Shown: piece after piece, positions 44,144 to 53,075 of the stretch
Layout: each line of letters opens with the position of its first letter
Numbering within the stretch: position 1 is the stretch's first letter
Assembly (NCBI GenBank): GCA_964542475.1
Contig: CAZIUL010000008.1
Coordinates: forward strand, 62,001 to 126,000
Reading direction: 5' to 3'
DNA: 64,000 bases
Source: CAZIUL01 sp964542475
GTDB taxonomy: Bacteria > Planctomycetota > B15-G4 > CAYZWU01
Notes under the pieces: model-generated
What the model was told of the DNA's origin: nothing
Databases searched by the model: none
What the model saw: the letters and a program-made list of their open reading frames with translations, nothing else
Made by a program: the position numbers and the translations under genes

Positions 44144-45856
44144 ATGAAGGCGGCCATCCTTTGCGTGTTCGTGTTCAATGTTATCTTGGCGGCGTTCTGT
44201 GTCAACGGATGCGGCAAGAGGCAGGCCGAAGCCGAAAAGGCGGCGGACCTGGTGTTGAAGAACGGCATGGTTGAAACCCTGGACAACGCCCTTCCCAGGG
44301 TCACGGCGCTGGCTGTGAAAGGGGGGCTGATCGTTGCGAGGGGCGACGAAACCGGGATCGGAGAATGGATCGGCAAGGAAACGCGGGTCATCGATCTTCA
44401 TGGCTGCCTTGTGGTTCCTGGATTGATCGAAGCACACGCGCATCTTCTGAGCCTCGGCAGGACCAAGACGCAGATAGATCTGACAGGGACCAGGAGCGCT
44501 GAAGATATAGCTGCAATGGTCGAGAAAGCTGCGGCTGAAGCCGATCCTGGCAAGTGGATCCTTGGGCGCGGCTGGGACCAGAACGACTGGGAGAAGAAAA
44601 GGTTTCCCGGTCACGCTCTCTTGACGGATGCGGCTCCGGAGAACCCGGTTTACCTCACCAGGATCGACGGACACGCTGCCTGGGTCAACATGTGTGCGAT
44701 GGAACTTGCCGGGTTGAAAAGGGAATCCGGAGACCCGGACGGCGGAAAAATAATTCGTGACTCCGAAGGTGTGCCCACGGGCGTTCTCATTGACAATGCG
44801 GAGTCCCTTGTTTCAGGGAAGATACCGCCTCTGAGCAGGGATGAGATGAAAAAAGCCGTTTTGGCTGGGCTGAAGAGCTCAGTGGAAAACGGCATTACCG
44901 GTTTTCATGATGCCGGTGCTGGAGCGGAAGTAATCTCCATCTACAGGGAGATCCTGGGGCAAGGCAAGCTGCCGCTAAGGCTGTACGTCATGCTGGCGAA
45001 CGATGACGAGCTGGTGGCCGAATATTTTGAAAACGGCCCGTGTATCGGGGAAGGGGGCGGGCTCTTGACGATCCGCGCGCTAAAACTTTTTGCTGACGGT
45101 GCACTTGGCTCGCGCGGTGCCGCGCTGCTCGATCCGTACACGGACGATCCGGGCAACTCCGGGCTGATCGTAACAACGGAAGAAGAGATCTTCGATAGAG
45201 CTGAAAAGGCCCTGGCCGCGGGTTTCCAGGTTTGCACGCATGCCATCGGGGACCGTGCGAACAGGATCGTTCTCAACGCTTATGAGAGGGCGTTGGAAGC
45301 CGTTCCGGATGCGACAGATGACCACCGTTTCCGCATCGAGCACGCCCAGATTCTGGACCGGTCGGACATTCCCCGGTTTGTCGGTTTAGGAGTGATCCCG
45401 TCCATGCAGCCCACGCACTGCACCTCGGACATGACGTGGGTGCACACCCGCCTGGGCAAGGAAAGAGCCGAGGAGGGCGCTTACGTGTGGAAGAAACTCC
45501 TTCACAGTGGGGCGCGCATTCCAGCGGGATCGGACGCGCCCGTTGAATCGATTAACCCGCTTCTCGGGTTCTATGCGGCTGTGACCCGGCAGGACAGGGA
45601 TGGAAATCCTCCCGGGGGCTGGTATCCGGAGCAGAGGATGAGCAGGGAAGAGGCGCTCAGGGCTTTCACTATGGACGCTGCCTATGCAGCGTTCGAAGAG
45701 AAGAGCCGGGGATCGATAGAGAAGGGGAAGCTTGCCGATCTGACGGTCCTTGACCGCGATATCATGAAGGTGCCCGCTGACCAGATCCTAGAGACAAAAG
45801 TGGTGATGACAGTTACGGGTGGGGAGATCGTTTACAGCAGAGACATTGCCGAGTAA
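44144..45856 (+). CDS. YtcJ-like amidohydrolase lipoprotein
   Basis: 570 residues with a lipoprotein signal ending FCVNGCGK. The amidohydrolase fold is marked by ADLVLKNGMVETLD, EAHAHLLSLG (H-x-H metal pair), FADGALGSRGAAL, CTHAIGDRAN, RIEHAQI and GSDAPVESINPLLG. It ends with SIEKGKLADLTVLDRD. This is the Amidohydro_3/YtcJ group, whose substrates are mostly unknown. AAGGGAG precedes the ATG. It would act in the periplasm. It runs divergently from the DUF362 gene. Confidence 0.9.
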   Translation: MKAAILCVFVFNVILAAFCVNGCGKRQAEAEKAADLVLKNGMVETLDNALPRVTALAVKGGLIVARGDETGIGEWIGKETRVIDLHGCLVVPGLIEAHAHLLSLGRTKTQIDLTGTRSAEDIAAMVEKAAAEADPGKWILGRGWDQNDWEKKRFPGHALLTDAAPENPVYLTRIDGHAAWVNMCAMELAGLKRESGDPDGGKIIRDSEGVPTGVLIDNAESLVSGKIPPLSRDEMKKAVLAGLKSSVENGITGFHDAGAGAEVISIYREILGQGKLPLRLYVMLANDDELVAEYFENGPCIGEGGGLLTIRALKLFADGALGSRGAALLDPYTDDPGNSGLIVTTEEEIFDRAEKALAAGFQVCTHAIGDRANRIVLNAYERALEAVPDATDDHRFRIEHAQILDRSDIPRFVGLGVIPSMQPTHCTSDMTWVHTRLGKERAEEGAYVWKKLLHSGARIPAGSDAPVESINPLLGFYAAVTRQDRDGNPPGGWYPEQRMSREEALRAFTMDAAYAAFEEKSRGSIEKGKLADLTVLDRDIMKVPADQILETKVVMTVTGGEIVYSRDIAE

Positions 45857-46242
45857 TCCATGTCCATACGAGCTTTTCCTCTTCTTTCTTGTTCTTCTTC
45901 CAAAGCCTTCCTCCCCCTTCTTCTTGATTTATTCCGATTATCGGATATTATTCTATAACATAGCTTTATTTGGATAGATGGAACAAGGTGGTTTGGAATT
46001 TTTCGGTTTGGTTTTCATAACACCTTTTCCGATAAAAAGTTTAAATGATACCCGTGGTTGTTCAATATCATGGTCGGTGATCAATAAATCCGGTCAGGTT
46101 CAGGAAGTTCTTTTCTGAAAGAAGTTCAGAAAGTCGGCGCTCAAGCTCAAGATGAGCTCAGACACCATCATTCACAGCGAGGAAGTGCTTGATTTTTGAA
46201 ACTTGTTAAAAACCCAGGGATATGAAAGGAAATGTCGTTGTC
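45857..46242. other. AT-rich gap with a possible promoter upstream of rnhA
   Basis: No gene is seen in this stretch. TTGATT (45924-45929) and TATTAT (45946-45951), 16 bases apart, form a possible sigma-70-type promoter. A small palindrome (ccgattatcgg) lies within that spacer. This would give a leader of about 280 nt. Confidence 0.35.
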
Positions 46243-46959
46243 ATGACGGAACAGATAGTGCGTGTATACACCGATGGAGCCTGCAAGAAGAATCCGGGTC
46301 CGGGTGGGTATGGTGTTCGCATCCGTTATCCGGACGGCAGGGTCAAGGAGTTCGGGGGGAGTGAAGAGTCTACCACGAACAACAGGATGGAGCTCAAGGC
46401 AGCGATAGAGGCGCTGCGGCGCACTCGGACCGAAAAGCCGGTCGTTGTTGTCACGGACAGCGAATATGTCCGTCAGGGGATAACTTCCTGGATTCAAGGT
46501 TGGAAGACGCGGGGCTGGGTGACGCGGAACAACAAACCTGTTTCCAACCAGGATCTCTGGAAGGAGCTTGATGATCTAAGAAGCGCGGACGTTGAATTCG
46601 AATACACGGCTGGACACGCCGGCGACCCGGACAACGAGCGGTGTGACCGGATCGCATCGTCGTTTGCCATTGGAGAACCCGTGGAACTGATAGACGGGGT
46701 GGATCATACACCGACAGTCCCCAACAAACACAAGCCCCCGAAAAAGAAAAGCAGGTACAAGGCCGCGCAAGGCCTCTATTCCGGTCCTATCGTCTACCTG
46801 AGCCATGTCGGCGGGAAGCTGGGTCGGCATTCATCCTGGGCAGAATGCGAAAAGGTTGTAAACGGGGTGAGCGGCGCGCTTTTCAAAAAGTGCAAGGGCC
46901 CGATCGAAACGGCTGAGACTTTAAAAAAGTGGGGCCTCCTCGGAGGGGGCCGGGACTGA
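46243..46959 (+). CDS. rnhA: Ribonuclease HI with a C-terminal viroplasmin-like domain
   Basis: RNase HI cuts the RNA strand of RNA-DNA hybrids. The catalytic residues are all visible: YTDGACKKNPGPGG (Asp), NNRMEL (Glu), VTDSEYV (Asp), GHAGDPDNERCDRIA (His and Asp). After a Pro/Lys linker (about 165-185) comes a ~45-residue domain with SHVGGKLGRHSSWAECEKVV and GALFKKCKGPIETAETL. It looks like the caulimovirus VI/hybrid-binding domain, which normally sits at the N-terminus of cellular RNases HI. ATG 46243 places the first Asp near residue 11 as in E. coli; ATG 46222 is also possible. Confidence 0.9.
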   Translation: MTEQIVRVYTDGACKKNPGPGGYGVRIRYPDGRVKEFGGSEESTTNNRMELKAAIEALRRTRTEKPVVVVTDSEYVRQGITSWIQGWKTRGWVTRNNKPVSNQDLWKELDDLRSADVEFEYTAGHAGDPDNERCDRIASSFAIGEPVELIDGVDHTPTVPNKHKPPKKKSRYKAAQGLYSGPIVYLSHVGGKLGRHSSWAECEKVVNGVSGALFKKCKGPIETAETLKKWGLLGGGRD

Positions 46960-47007
46960 GGGATTTACCCGAATGAAGCCTCTTCATCCGCCGGCCATCT
47001 ATACAAT

Positions 47008-49257
47008 CTAGTGATGCATCAGGCTCGAAACCTCATACATTGTCATCAGCGACAGCAGAAAGCTCAGGGTGCTCTCAGCCCCTTGATTCAGGTTTGCGCC
47101 CGACGGAGTAAGGCCGTCGCAGCAGCCGCCCGTTCTGAAGTCATAGATCGCGTCACCAACGTCGTTTTTGCCGAGAAACCAGTCGAAACATTGGCTCATG
47201 CGGTCGAGATAGATCTTATTCTTGGTTCTACGATACGCTGTCTTGCACGCTTCGATGAGGTCGGATGCATCTATGGGCTGCTGGTCGAACTGCGCTTTTT
47301 CCTTATCCTTGGGAAACCATCCGTTGTTGCCTACAATTGACAGATGATCCCCCTCTAATTGAATATCGAACAAAAAGTTGAGGCTGTCCTCGGCCACCTC
47401 CATGTAATCGTCGCGATGAGACCGGTATGCCGCCAGAAACATTGCATGCGGGATGGTGGCGTTTCCATAGGTGATAGTGTCCTCGAACCAGCGCCACTTT
47501 TTTGATGACGATTTGCGAAAGGCGTCAAGAAGAATGCTCCCGAAGTCGTCCGCCCTGCGGCGCACTTCGGAAGCGCCCGGGTACCGGTCGAGAAAGTAGT
47601 GAAGGCCGAGAATAGCATATGATGTTCCCCTGAGCGTCAGGTTGTCGAGCCGGTTGAGAGCCTTGTCGAACAGCTCCTTGGACAGTGCACGAAAAGGTGT
47701 CGGTGCGAAAGCGATGGTGTAGCCGAGCCCCCACAAGGCCCGACCGAAACAGTCGTCCGAACCTCCTTCATCCAAGTAGTGCCTGTCGTAAGATACGAAG
47801 TTCCGAAACCAACCGTCCTCCATCTGGCAGTATTGGAGGAACGAAAGGTAGGGGGTCAGGAGCTTGAGGATTTTTGTGTCCCTGAAGATCCGGAAGTACT
47901 TGGTCGCGACCACAAGGGCACGCGCGTTGTCATCCACGCAATAGCCGTGGTTGAAGTTGGGAATCGTGAAGCTGGCGTGCTGAAGTATCCCGGTCGAGTC
48001 GGTGAGACGCCTCAGGTGCTCCATCTTGGGTTCGGGCACGTTGGTGGACGAGATCATTTTCGAGCGGAAAACAGGCTTCTGAAGCTTTTGCTTCTTTACC
48101 TCCTGCAGCACGTGGTGAAACAGCTCCGTGTAGCGCCTCGAAACCTCCTTCCAGGTCATTGACCTGCAGTAGTCGTAGGCCTTCTTGCGTATGCTGTGGA
48201 TTTTCACCTTGTCGTCGAGAAGACCGATGACCGCGTTTTCGATCGCCCCGGGATCGTTGAACGGCACAAGGATGCCGCGGTCGTTATCGAGCATCTCCTC
48301 CGCGTACCAGTAAGGCGTCGAGATCACGGCTTTGCCCGTGCCGAGCGAATATGCGAGCGTGCCGCTCGTGATCTGTTCCCGTTTCAGGTAAGGGGTGATG
48401 TATATGTCCGCCATGCCGAGGAACTCGCACAGCTCCTCGAGCTCAACGAAGCGGTTCTGGAAGATAATCGAGTCCGAAAGTCCGAGGGAATCCACCATGC
48501 GGCGGAGCCCGACACGGTACTTCTCGCCGGTGTGTTGAAGGATGTTGGGGTGCGTGGCCCCTAGCACGACATAAACGGTGTCGGGATGTTTTGCCGTCAC
48601 CCCTTCCATTGCCTTTATGGCGCACTCTATGCCCTTGTCCGGACCGAGCAGTCCGAATGTCAGGATGACCTGCTTGCCCTCGACATTGAACTTGTCCTTG
48701 TAGTAGTTGGGATCCATGAAAGGCATGTCAGGGATCCCGTGGTGTATCATGACAGCTTTCTTGTCATCTACACCATAGACATCCTTCAGCATGCCCAGGG
48801 CCCTCTCGCTCATGACAACCACCCTGGCCGAGAGCCTGCATATTTCATCAACGATCTTTTTCTGCGCGGAGTTGGGCTCTTCCAGTACCGTGTGGAAAGT
48901 TGTGACAACAGGCACCCTGAGCTGCCGCAGTGTCAGAAGGATGTTTCCGCCTTCCTCGCCTCCGAAAATCCCGAACTCGTGCTGCAGGCATACAACATTT
49001 ACCTTGCTGAAGTTTATGAAGTCCGCAGCTCTCAGATAATCGGCCTGCGAGTTCTGCGCGATCTCCAGCCTGACACGCTCGGGATAAGCGTACCCTTCAG
49101 ACCTGTCGTTCATGGCTGCAGAAAACACCATGCGGGATTCTTTCATCTCGCGCGCAACTGCTTCGCAGATATCCGTGGTAAACGTGGCGATGCCGCACCG
49201 CCTCGGCAGGTAGTTGCCTATGAAGCAGACCCCGATGTCGTCGAACCGTTTCGCCAT
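47008..49257 (-). CDS. Two-domain protein: GT4 glycosyltransferase plus alpha/alpha-barrel
   Basis: 749 residues. The N-terminal ~400 are a GT-B glycosyltransferase: YLPRRCGIATFTTDICEA at the start, LQHEFGIFGGEEGG, LTFGLLGPDKG, and ADIYITPYLKREQITSGTLAYSLGTG in the donor site. The rest is helical, with PNFNHGYCVDDNARALV and other features of alpha/alpha toroid proteins near glycosidases or phosphorylases. The two-part plan is seen in several phyla, often with mannan genes. ATG 49257, with AAGGAG 8 bases upstream, is chosen over a ~97-residue longer frame. Confidence 0.88.
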   Translation of the reverse strand: MAKRFDDIGVCFIGNYLPRRCGIATFTTDICEAVAREMKESRMVFSAAMNDRSEGYAYPERVRLEIAQNSQADYLRAADFINFSKVNVVCLQHEFGIFGGEEGGNILLTLRQLRVPVVTTFHTVLEEPNSAQKKIVDEICRLSARVVVMSERALGMLKDVYGVDDKKAVMIHHGIPDMPFMDPNYYKDKFNVEGKQVILTFGLLGPDKGIECAIKAMEGVTAKHPDTVYVVLGATHPNILQHTGEKYRVGLRRMVDSLGLSDSIIFQNRFVELEELCEFLGMADIYITPYLKREQITSGTLAYSLGTGKAVISTPYWYAEEMLDNDRGILVPFNDPGAIENAVIGLLDDKVKIHSIRKKAYDYCRSMTWKEVSRRYTELFHHVLQEVKKQKLQKPVFRSKMISSTNVPEPKMEHLRRLTDSTGILQHASFTIPNFNHGYCVDDNARALVVATKYFRIFRDTKILKLLTPYLSFLQYCQMEDGWFRNFVSYDRHYLDEGGSDDCFGRALWGLGYTIAFAPTPFRALSKELFDKALNRLDNLTLRGTSYAILGLHYFLDRYPGASEVRRRADDFGSILLDAFRKSSSKKWRWFEDTITYGNATIPHAMFLAAYRSHRDDYMEVAEDSLNFLFDIQLEGDHLSIVGNNGWFPKDKEKAQFDQQPIDASDLIEACKTAYRRTKNKIYLDRMSQCFDWFLGKNDVGDAIYDFRTGGCCDGLTPSGANLNQGAESTLSFLLSLMTMYEVSSLMHH

Positions 49258-49409
49258 TAAATTGCTCCTTGCCTGCAAGCAGACAGCTGTGAATACCTGA
49301 TGTAGCCGCCCCGTACCGCCGGGGGTTGTCCGATGTTCAGGTGTTATTCTAATCGCTTGAACGCTCGTGTAAAGATTCTGTATGCAAAGTTGGTGTAAAG
49401 CCTGGAATC

Positions 49410-50687
49410 TCAATCCAGGTGGAAGCGGATCCCTGACAGGATGGCTTTCCTGCAGACCGGGCAGAACGCGCCGCCGCCCGTGAGCATGATGCAGGTGTGG
49501 AACGGCCTGTACAGCCCTTTGGCGCGGTACCCGGCTCCTTCGAAGCAACCGACCAGGTCGAAGTAGCGCGGATCATTCGGCGTTGGAACCGGTGTGCCTT
49601 TTTTTATCAGCGCTTTCCACTTGGGCGCTTCAGGGTTAAGAAGTGCGGTGATGTTGGGTTCCCACGGCTCGACTCCGTCCGGGTAAAAATCGATGTAGGT
49701 CACCGGCGATGTGAAGTACTCGTCCGCGAGCCCGCCGAAGAGGTGGCCGAACTCGTGCGCGATGACCCCGGGGAGCTTCCCGGATACGATCGCGTAGAGG
49801 TTGTAGATCCCGCCGCCCCCGTACCTGGGCGAGTTGTAGATGATCAGGATGTAGTCGTAGGGAACGCAGGCGGCCGCGTCGTGAATCGATTTGATATCCA
49901 TGGACAGCGGATAACGGGCCAGCCCGAACGTGTTGAAGCTTAACTCAAAAGCTGTTGACCTGAACTCCTCTTTCCGCGGCTCGTCCACTCCCGATTCCAG
50001 GGAGGGACATTCGATTGCGTTGATGTTGAAACTGCTCTTGCTCTCTTTGAGCGGGCTCACAGCCATCAGCTCGTCTGCTATCTTGCGTGCGTCCCGCACG
50101 AACTTTTTCATCTCCCTGGCAGTGTATCCGTCACCGAGGATCACCAGGTCCACATGGTCCTTTGGGCTGCCGTTGCTGAGGATCTTCACGCTTTTTCTGC
50201 TGCCTTGCCAATGGCTGTCGGTCCTGATCAGGCTCTTGTCCATCACTATTTTTTGCCGGAAGATCTCGACAGACTCGGTCATGCCGTTACATTTCGAGAC
50301 GGCAAGAACAACATCTTTTTTGGGATAAGGCATGATTAGCACGTGCTCGAACACCCTGAAAACATTGTTGTGCGCCTCTTCGGTTGTTCTCCACTCCCCG
50401 AACAGCGTGCAAAAACCGCGGGAAAAGATCTGTGTTCCGCTTTTTGCGTCGTACAGGTTGAAACGGTACGATCCAAGGCCATCCGAACGTACCGGCCTTC
50501 TTTTCGGTCCTGCATAGAACGGCTCTTCGATCAGCTCGTCAATGCATATTTTTTCGGTTTCGTGGGTGCCGAAGAAGTGGAGATCCACCCTCAGCACCTT
50601 GTCTTCGAAAAAATCGTTGAAGCGCACCTCCTCGGCAGGCTGGCAGGGTTGGAGAGAAAGAAAGACGAGAATCATGGTAAAAAACAT
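49410..50687 (-). CDS. Exported M64 (IgA peptidase) family metalloprotease
   Basis: 425 residues. A short hydrophobic N-terminus (FFTMILVFLSLQPCQ) directs export. HVDLVILGDGYTAREMKKF opens the peptidase domain. The zinc motif HEFGHLFGGLADEY (about 315) is the M64 signature: two His, the catalytic Glu and the downstream Asp/Glu. YNSPRYGGGGIYN and a late CPVCRKAIL are typical too. GGAGAACC precedes the ATG. M64 members often serve as surface or secreted proteases. It lies 32 bp after a sulfatase-like gene in the same direction and may be in its operon. Confidence 0.9.
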   Translation of the reverse strand: MFFTMILVFLSLQPCQPAEEVRFNDFFEDKVLRVDLHFFGTHETEKICIDELIEEPFYAGPKRRPVRSDGLGSYRFNLYDAKSGTQIFSRGFCTLFGEWRTTEEAHNNVFRVFEHVLIMPYPKKDVVLAVSKCNGMTESVEIFRQKIVMDKSLIRTDSHWQGSRKSVKILSNGSPKDHVDLVILGDGYTAREMKKFVRDARKIADELMAVSPLKESKSSFNINAIECPSLESGVDEPRKEEFRSTAFELSFNTFGLARYPLSMDIKSIHDAAACVPYDYILIIYNSPRYGGGGIYNLYAIVSGKLPGVIAHEFGHLFGGLADEYFTSPVTYIDFYPDGVEPWEPNITALLNPEAPKWKALIKKGTPVPTPNDPRYFDLVGCFEGAGYRAKGLYRPFHTCIMLTGGGAFCPVCRKAILSGIRFHLD

Positions 50688-50719
50688 ATTGGTTCTCCGT
50701 TCAAGGGACGAGCGATGAG

Positions 50720-52156
50720 TCAGTAGCCGAGCTCGTTCAGTTTGTCGATGGAGTCGTCATCCGCGGAATTGGCTCTCCTCACGTCGATTTTGTAACTGGT
50801 TGCCCATTGTTCAAGGATGGCTTCAAGCTTCAGTGCGATGTCAGCGGTTTCAGGCCTGTCTATCAGGTTTTCTGTCTCTAAAGGATCGTCTTCCATGTTG
50901 TAAAGCTCTTTCCTGCCCTTGGATCCTGGAAAGCTTATGAATTTCCAGGGACCGCGGCGTACGCACTTCGCTTTCAACAGGTTTGGGCGCGCAGCACCCC
51001 TTTCTGCAGCGATGGGTTGGGTCGCTTCGGAAAAGAGAGGGTTATCCGTAGGTGCGGCCTTGGGTGAGCCGAGCAAGAGCTCTGCAAAGCTTTGGCCCTG
51101 AAAACCTGAAGGAGCCTCGATTTCAGCGATATCAAGCAGGGTGGGGCCCAGGTCGATGTTGCAGAACAGTCCGTCGCATCTGCGGGGAGCGGCGATCTGG
51201 CCGCTTGGGAAGCTGATCAAAAGAGGCAGACGAATGGTGGTGTCGTAAACGAATCTACCGTGATTGAAATGGTCGTCATGCTCCCAGAACGTTTCACCGT
51301 GGTCCGAGGTGAACACAACAACAGTATCGTCGCTTAGGCCTGAATCATTGATAAGCTCGATCACCTTGCCGAACTGCTGGTCCACGTACCGTATCTCGGC
51401 GCAGTAAAGGTTGTGAAGGTTTTTTTCGAAGCTGCCCGGTAAGCCGCCTGATGCCGCAAGGTTTTTCTGAGCGATCGGGAAATCGGGAGTTTCCGGATTT
51501 CCCGGCTGTTCACGGGCCCCAAACAGCTTCATCGTTTCCAACGGCGGGTCGTAAGGCCAATGCGGATCGAAGTAGTGAAGCATCACGAAAAACGGCTTGT
51601 TTTTTTGGCGCCTGTTCACCCATTCGGAAAAGCTGCGGGTCACGCTCCACGCGGACCGTACGAGCTTGTTGTCGCGAAGCATGGTCGAGCTTGTGAACTC
51701 TTCATCGAAGTGGTCGAACCCCCTGTCCATGCCAAAGGTTTTGCTCAGGCAGTAGCTGGACACGAAAGCGGCTGTGTCGTACCCGGCCCGTCTGAAAACG
51801 TTGCCAAGGACCGGCAGGGAATCGTCGGGAGCATAGCCGTTCCTGAACGCCCCGTGGTCCTTCGGATGAAGCGATGTCAGCAAGGATGCGAACGAGGCAA
51901 GGGTGGTCGGCACCACGCTATAGTAGCGCGTAAACTGCACGCTCTTTTCAGCGAGACGATCGATGTTCGGACTTGTATCCCGATCGTACCCGTAGCAGCC
52001 GAGGTGATCGGCGCGCAGAGTATCCACAACCACAAGCAGGATGTTTACGCGCGGGTTGCCGTTTCCGCAGCCATTTAAAAGGATAACGGCGATACATGCA
52101 ACAAGCGCCGTGACCGCCGCATTCAGGCGGATCTGTCCCGCTGTTTTCGCCTTCAC
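50720..52156 (-). CDS. Third sulfatase-like (alkaline phosphatase superfamily) lipoprotein
   Basis: 478 residues with a lipobox (ILLNGCGN). LLVVVDTLRADHLGCYGYDRDTSPNI begins the catalytic domain (metal Asp). The nucleophile segment is PTTLASFASLLTS: Thr in the nucleophile place, without the Pro and His/Arg of the paralogues. TSDHGETFWEHDDHFNHG supplies metal ligands. WKFISFPG and LYNMEDDPLE match sulfatase C-termini. The start is GTG and overlaps the thiD stop as GTGA, so it is translationally coupled to thiD. Confidence 0.85.
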   Translation of the reverse strand: MKAKTAGQIRLNAAVTALVACIAVILLNGCGNGNPRVNILLVVVDTLRADHLGCYGYDRDTSPNIDRLAEKSVQFTRYYSVVPTTLASFASLLTSLHPKDHGAFRNGYAPDDSLPVLGNVFRRAGYDTAAFVSSYCLSKTFGMDRGFDHFDEEFTSSTMLRDNKLVRSAWSVTRSFSEWVNRRQKNKPFFVMLHYFDPHWPYDPPLETMKLFGAREQPGNPETPDFPIAQKNLAASGGLPGSFEKNLHNLYCAEIRYVDQQFGKVIELINDSGLSDDTVVVFTSDHGETFWEHDDHFNHGRFVYDTTIRLPLLISFPSGQIAAPRRCDGLFCNIDLGPTLLDIAEIEAPSGFQGQSFAELLLGSPKAAPTDNPLFSEATQPIAAERGAARPNLLKAKCVRRGPWKFISFPGSKGRKELYNMEDDPLETENLIDRPETADIALKLEAILEQWATSYKIDVRRANSADDDSIDKLNELGY

Positions 52157-52983
52157 GACCTTGTCTCCTTCACATCAGGAATGCGCGCCGGTTTCACGCC
52201 GTGGTTCAGCGGGCCTCGGCCTTGTCCGATTCCCGGAGCGGATCCGATGGCCAGAGACACGTAGTCCCCGGCCGAACGGAAAGCCTGTTCCACGGTCTTT
52301 TCCAGGGCCAGGCAGGCGGCGACAGCGGCTGAAAATGTGCAGCCTGTGCCGTGCGTGTGTGCCGATTTTATCCTGGGTCTGCAAAGGGAAACAATGTGAC
52401 TCCCGTCGAATAGCAGATCCTGCGGGTTGCCATCGAGATGTCCGCCTTTCAGCATCACGTTTTTCGGTCCCATGCCGTGCAGATCCCTTGCAGCGGCCTC
52501 CGCCTGTTTCGTGTTTTCGATGGGGCGCCCCAGTATCGTTTCCGCTTCCGGGATGTTTGGTGTGAGCACATCGCATAAGGGGAAGAGTTCATCGACAAGC
52601 ACTTTCCTTCCCGCGCCATCGAGGAGCTCGAACCCGCTTTCCGAGATCATGACCGGATCCACCACAAGGTGGGGAGGGCGATGATCCCTGATGGCCCGGG
52701 CAACAGCGGACGCAACCGGGCCTGACAGGAGCATGCCCACCTTTACGCTGTCAGCCCCGATGTCGCACAGAACAGCTTCGGCTTGATTGCCCACCTCATC
52801 GGGCGGGACCGGGTGAACCGATCTCACGTCTCTGGTGTTCTGTGCTGTCACAGCCGTTATCACGGAGGCTCCGTAGACTCCGAATGCGCAAAATGTTTTG
52901 AGATCGGCCTGAATGCCGGCTCCTCCGCCGGAGTCGGAACCTGCGATGGTCAGAACTCTTTTCGAAAAGAAATTGTTCTTCAA
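52153..52983 (-). CDS. thiD: Hydroxymethylpyrimidine/phosphomethylpyrimidine kinase
   Basis: ThiD phosphorylates HMP twice for thiamine synthesis. The signature is complete: VLTIAGSDSGGGAGIQADLK, VITAVTAQNT, VKVGMLLSG, VVDPVMIS, LTPNIPEAE, LKGGHLDG and THGTGCTFSAA. TTG 52983 with AAGGAA about 8-10 bases upstream gives a start just before the GSDSGGG motif. An upstream ATG at 53049 adds 22 unconserved residues and lacks a ribosome-binding site. No TPP riboswitch was recognised upstream. No other thi gene is nearby. Confidence 0.93.
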   Translation of the reverse strand: MKNNFFSKRVLTIAGSDSGGGAGIQADLKTFCAFGVYGASVITAVTAQNTRDVRSVHPVPPDEVGNQAEAVLCDIGADSVKVGMLLSGPVASAVARAIRDHRPPHLVVDPVMISESGFELLDGAGRKVLVDELFPLCDVLTPNIPEAETILGRPIENTKQAEAAARDLHGMGPKNVMLKGGHLDGNPQDLLFDGSHIVSLCRPRIKSAHTHGTGCTFSAAVAACLALEKTVEQAFRSAGDYVSLAIGSAPGIGQGRGPLNHGVKPARIPDVKETRS

Positions 52984-53075
52984 AGCACGGTATTTCCTTT
53001 GTTTTAACGTTGTAACGGCTGTTTGATGTCGTTCGTCATGAAAGCACATACGCTGTCAAGGTCCGGCCTGAGAGC

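Noticed and set aside
49258..49548. N-terminal extension of the two-domain glycosyltransferase
   Set aside because: Composition is unlike protein and a good ribosome-binding site stands before ATG 49257.
52984..53075. TPP riboswitch before thiD
   Set aside because: No CUGAGA/ACCUGAU-type thi-box sequence is present upstream.
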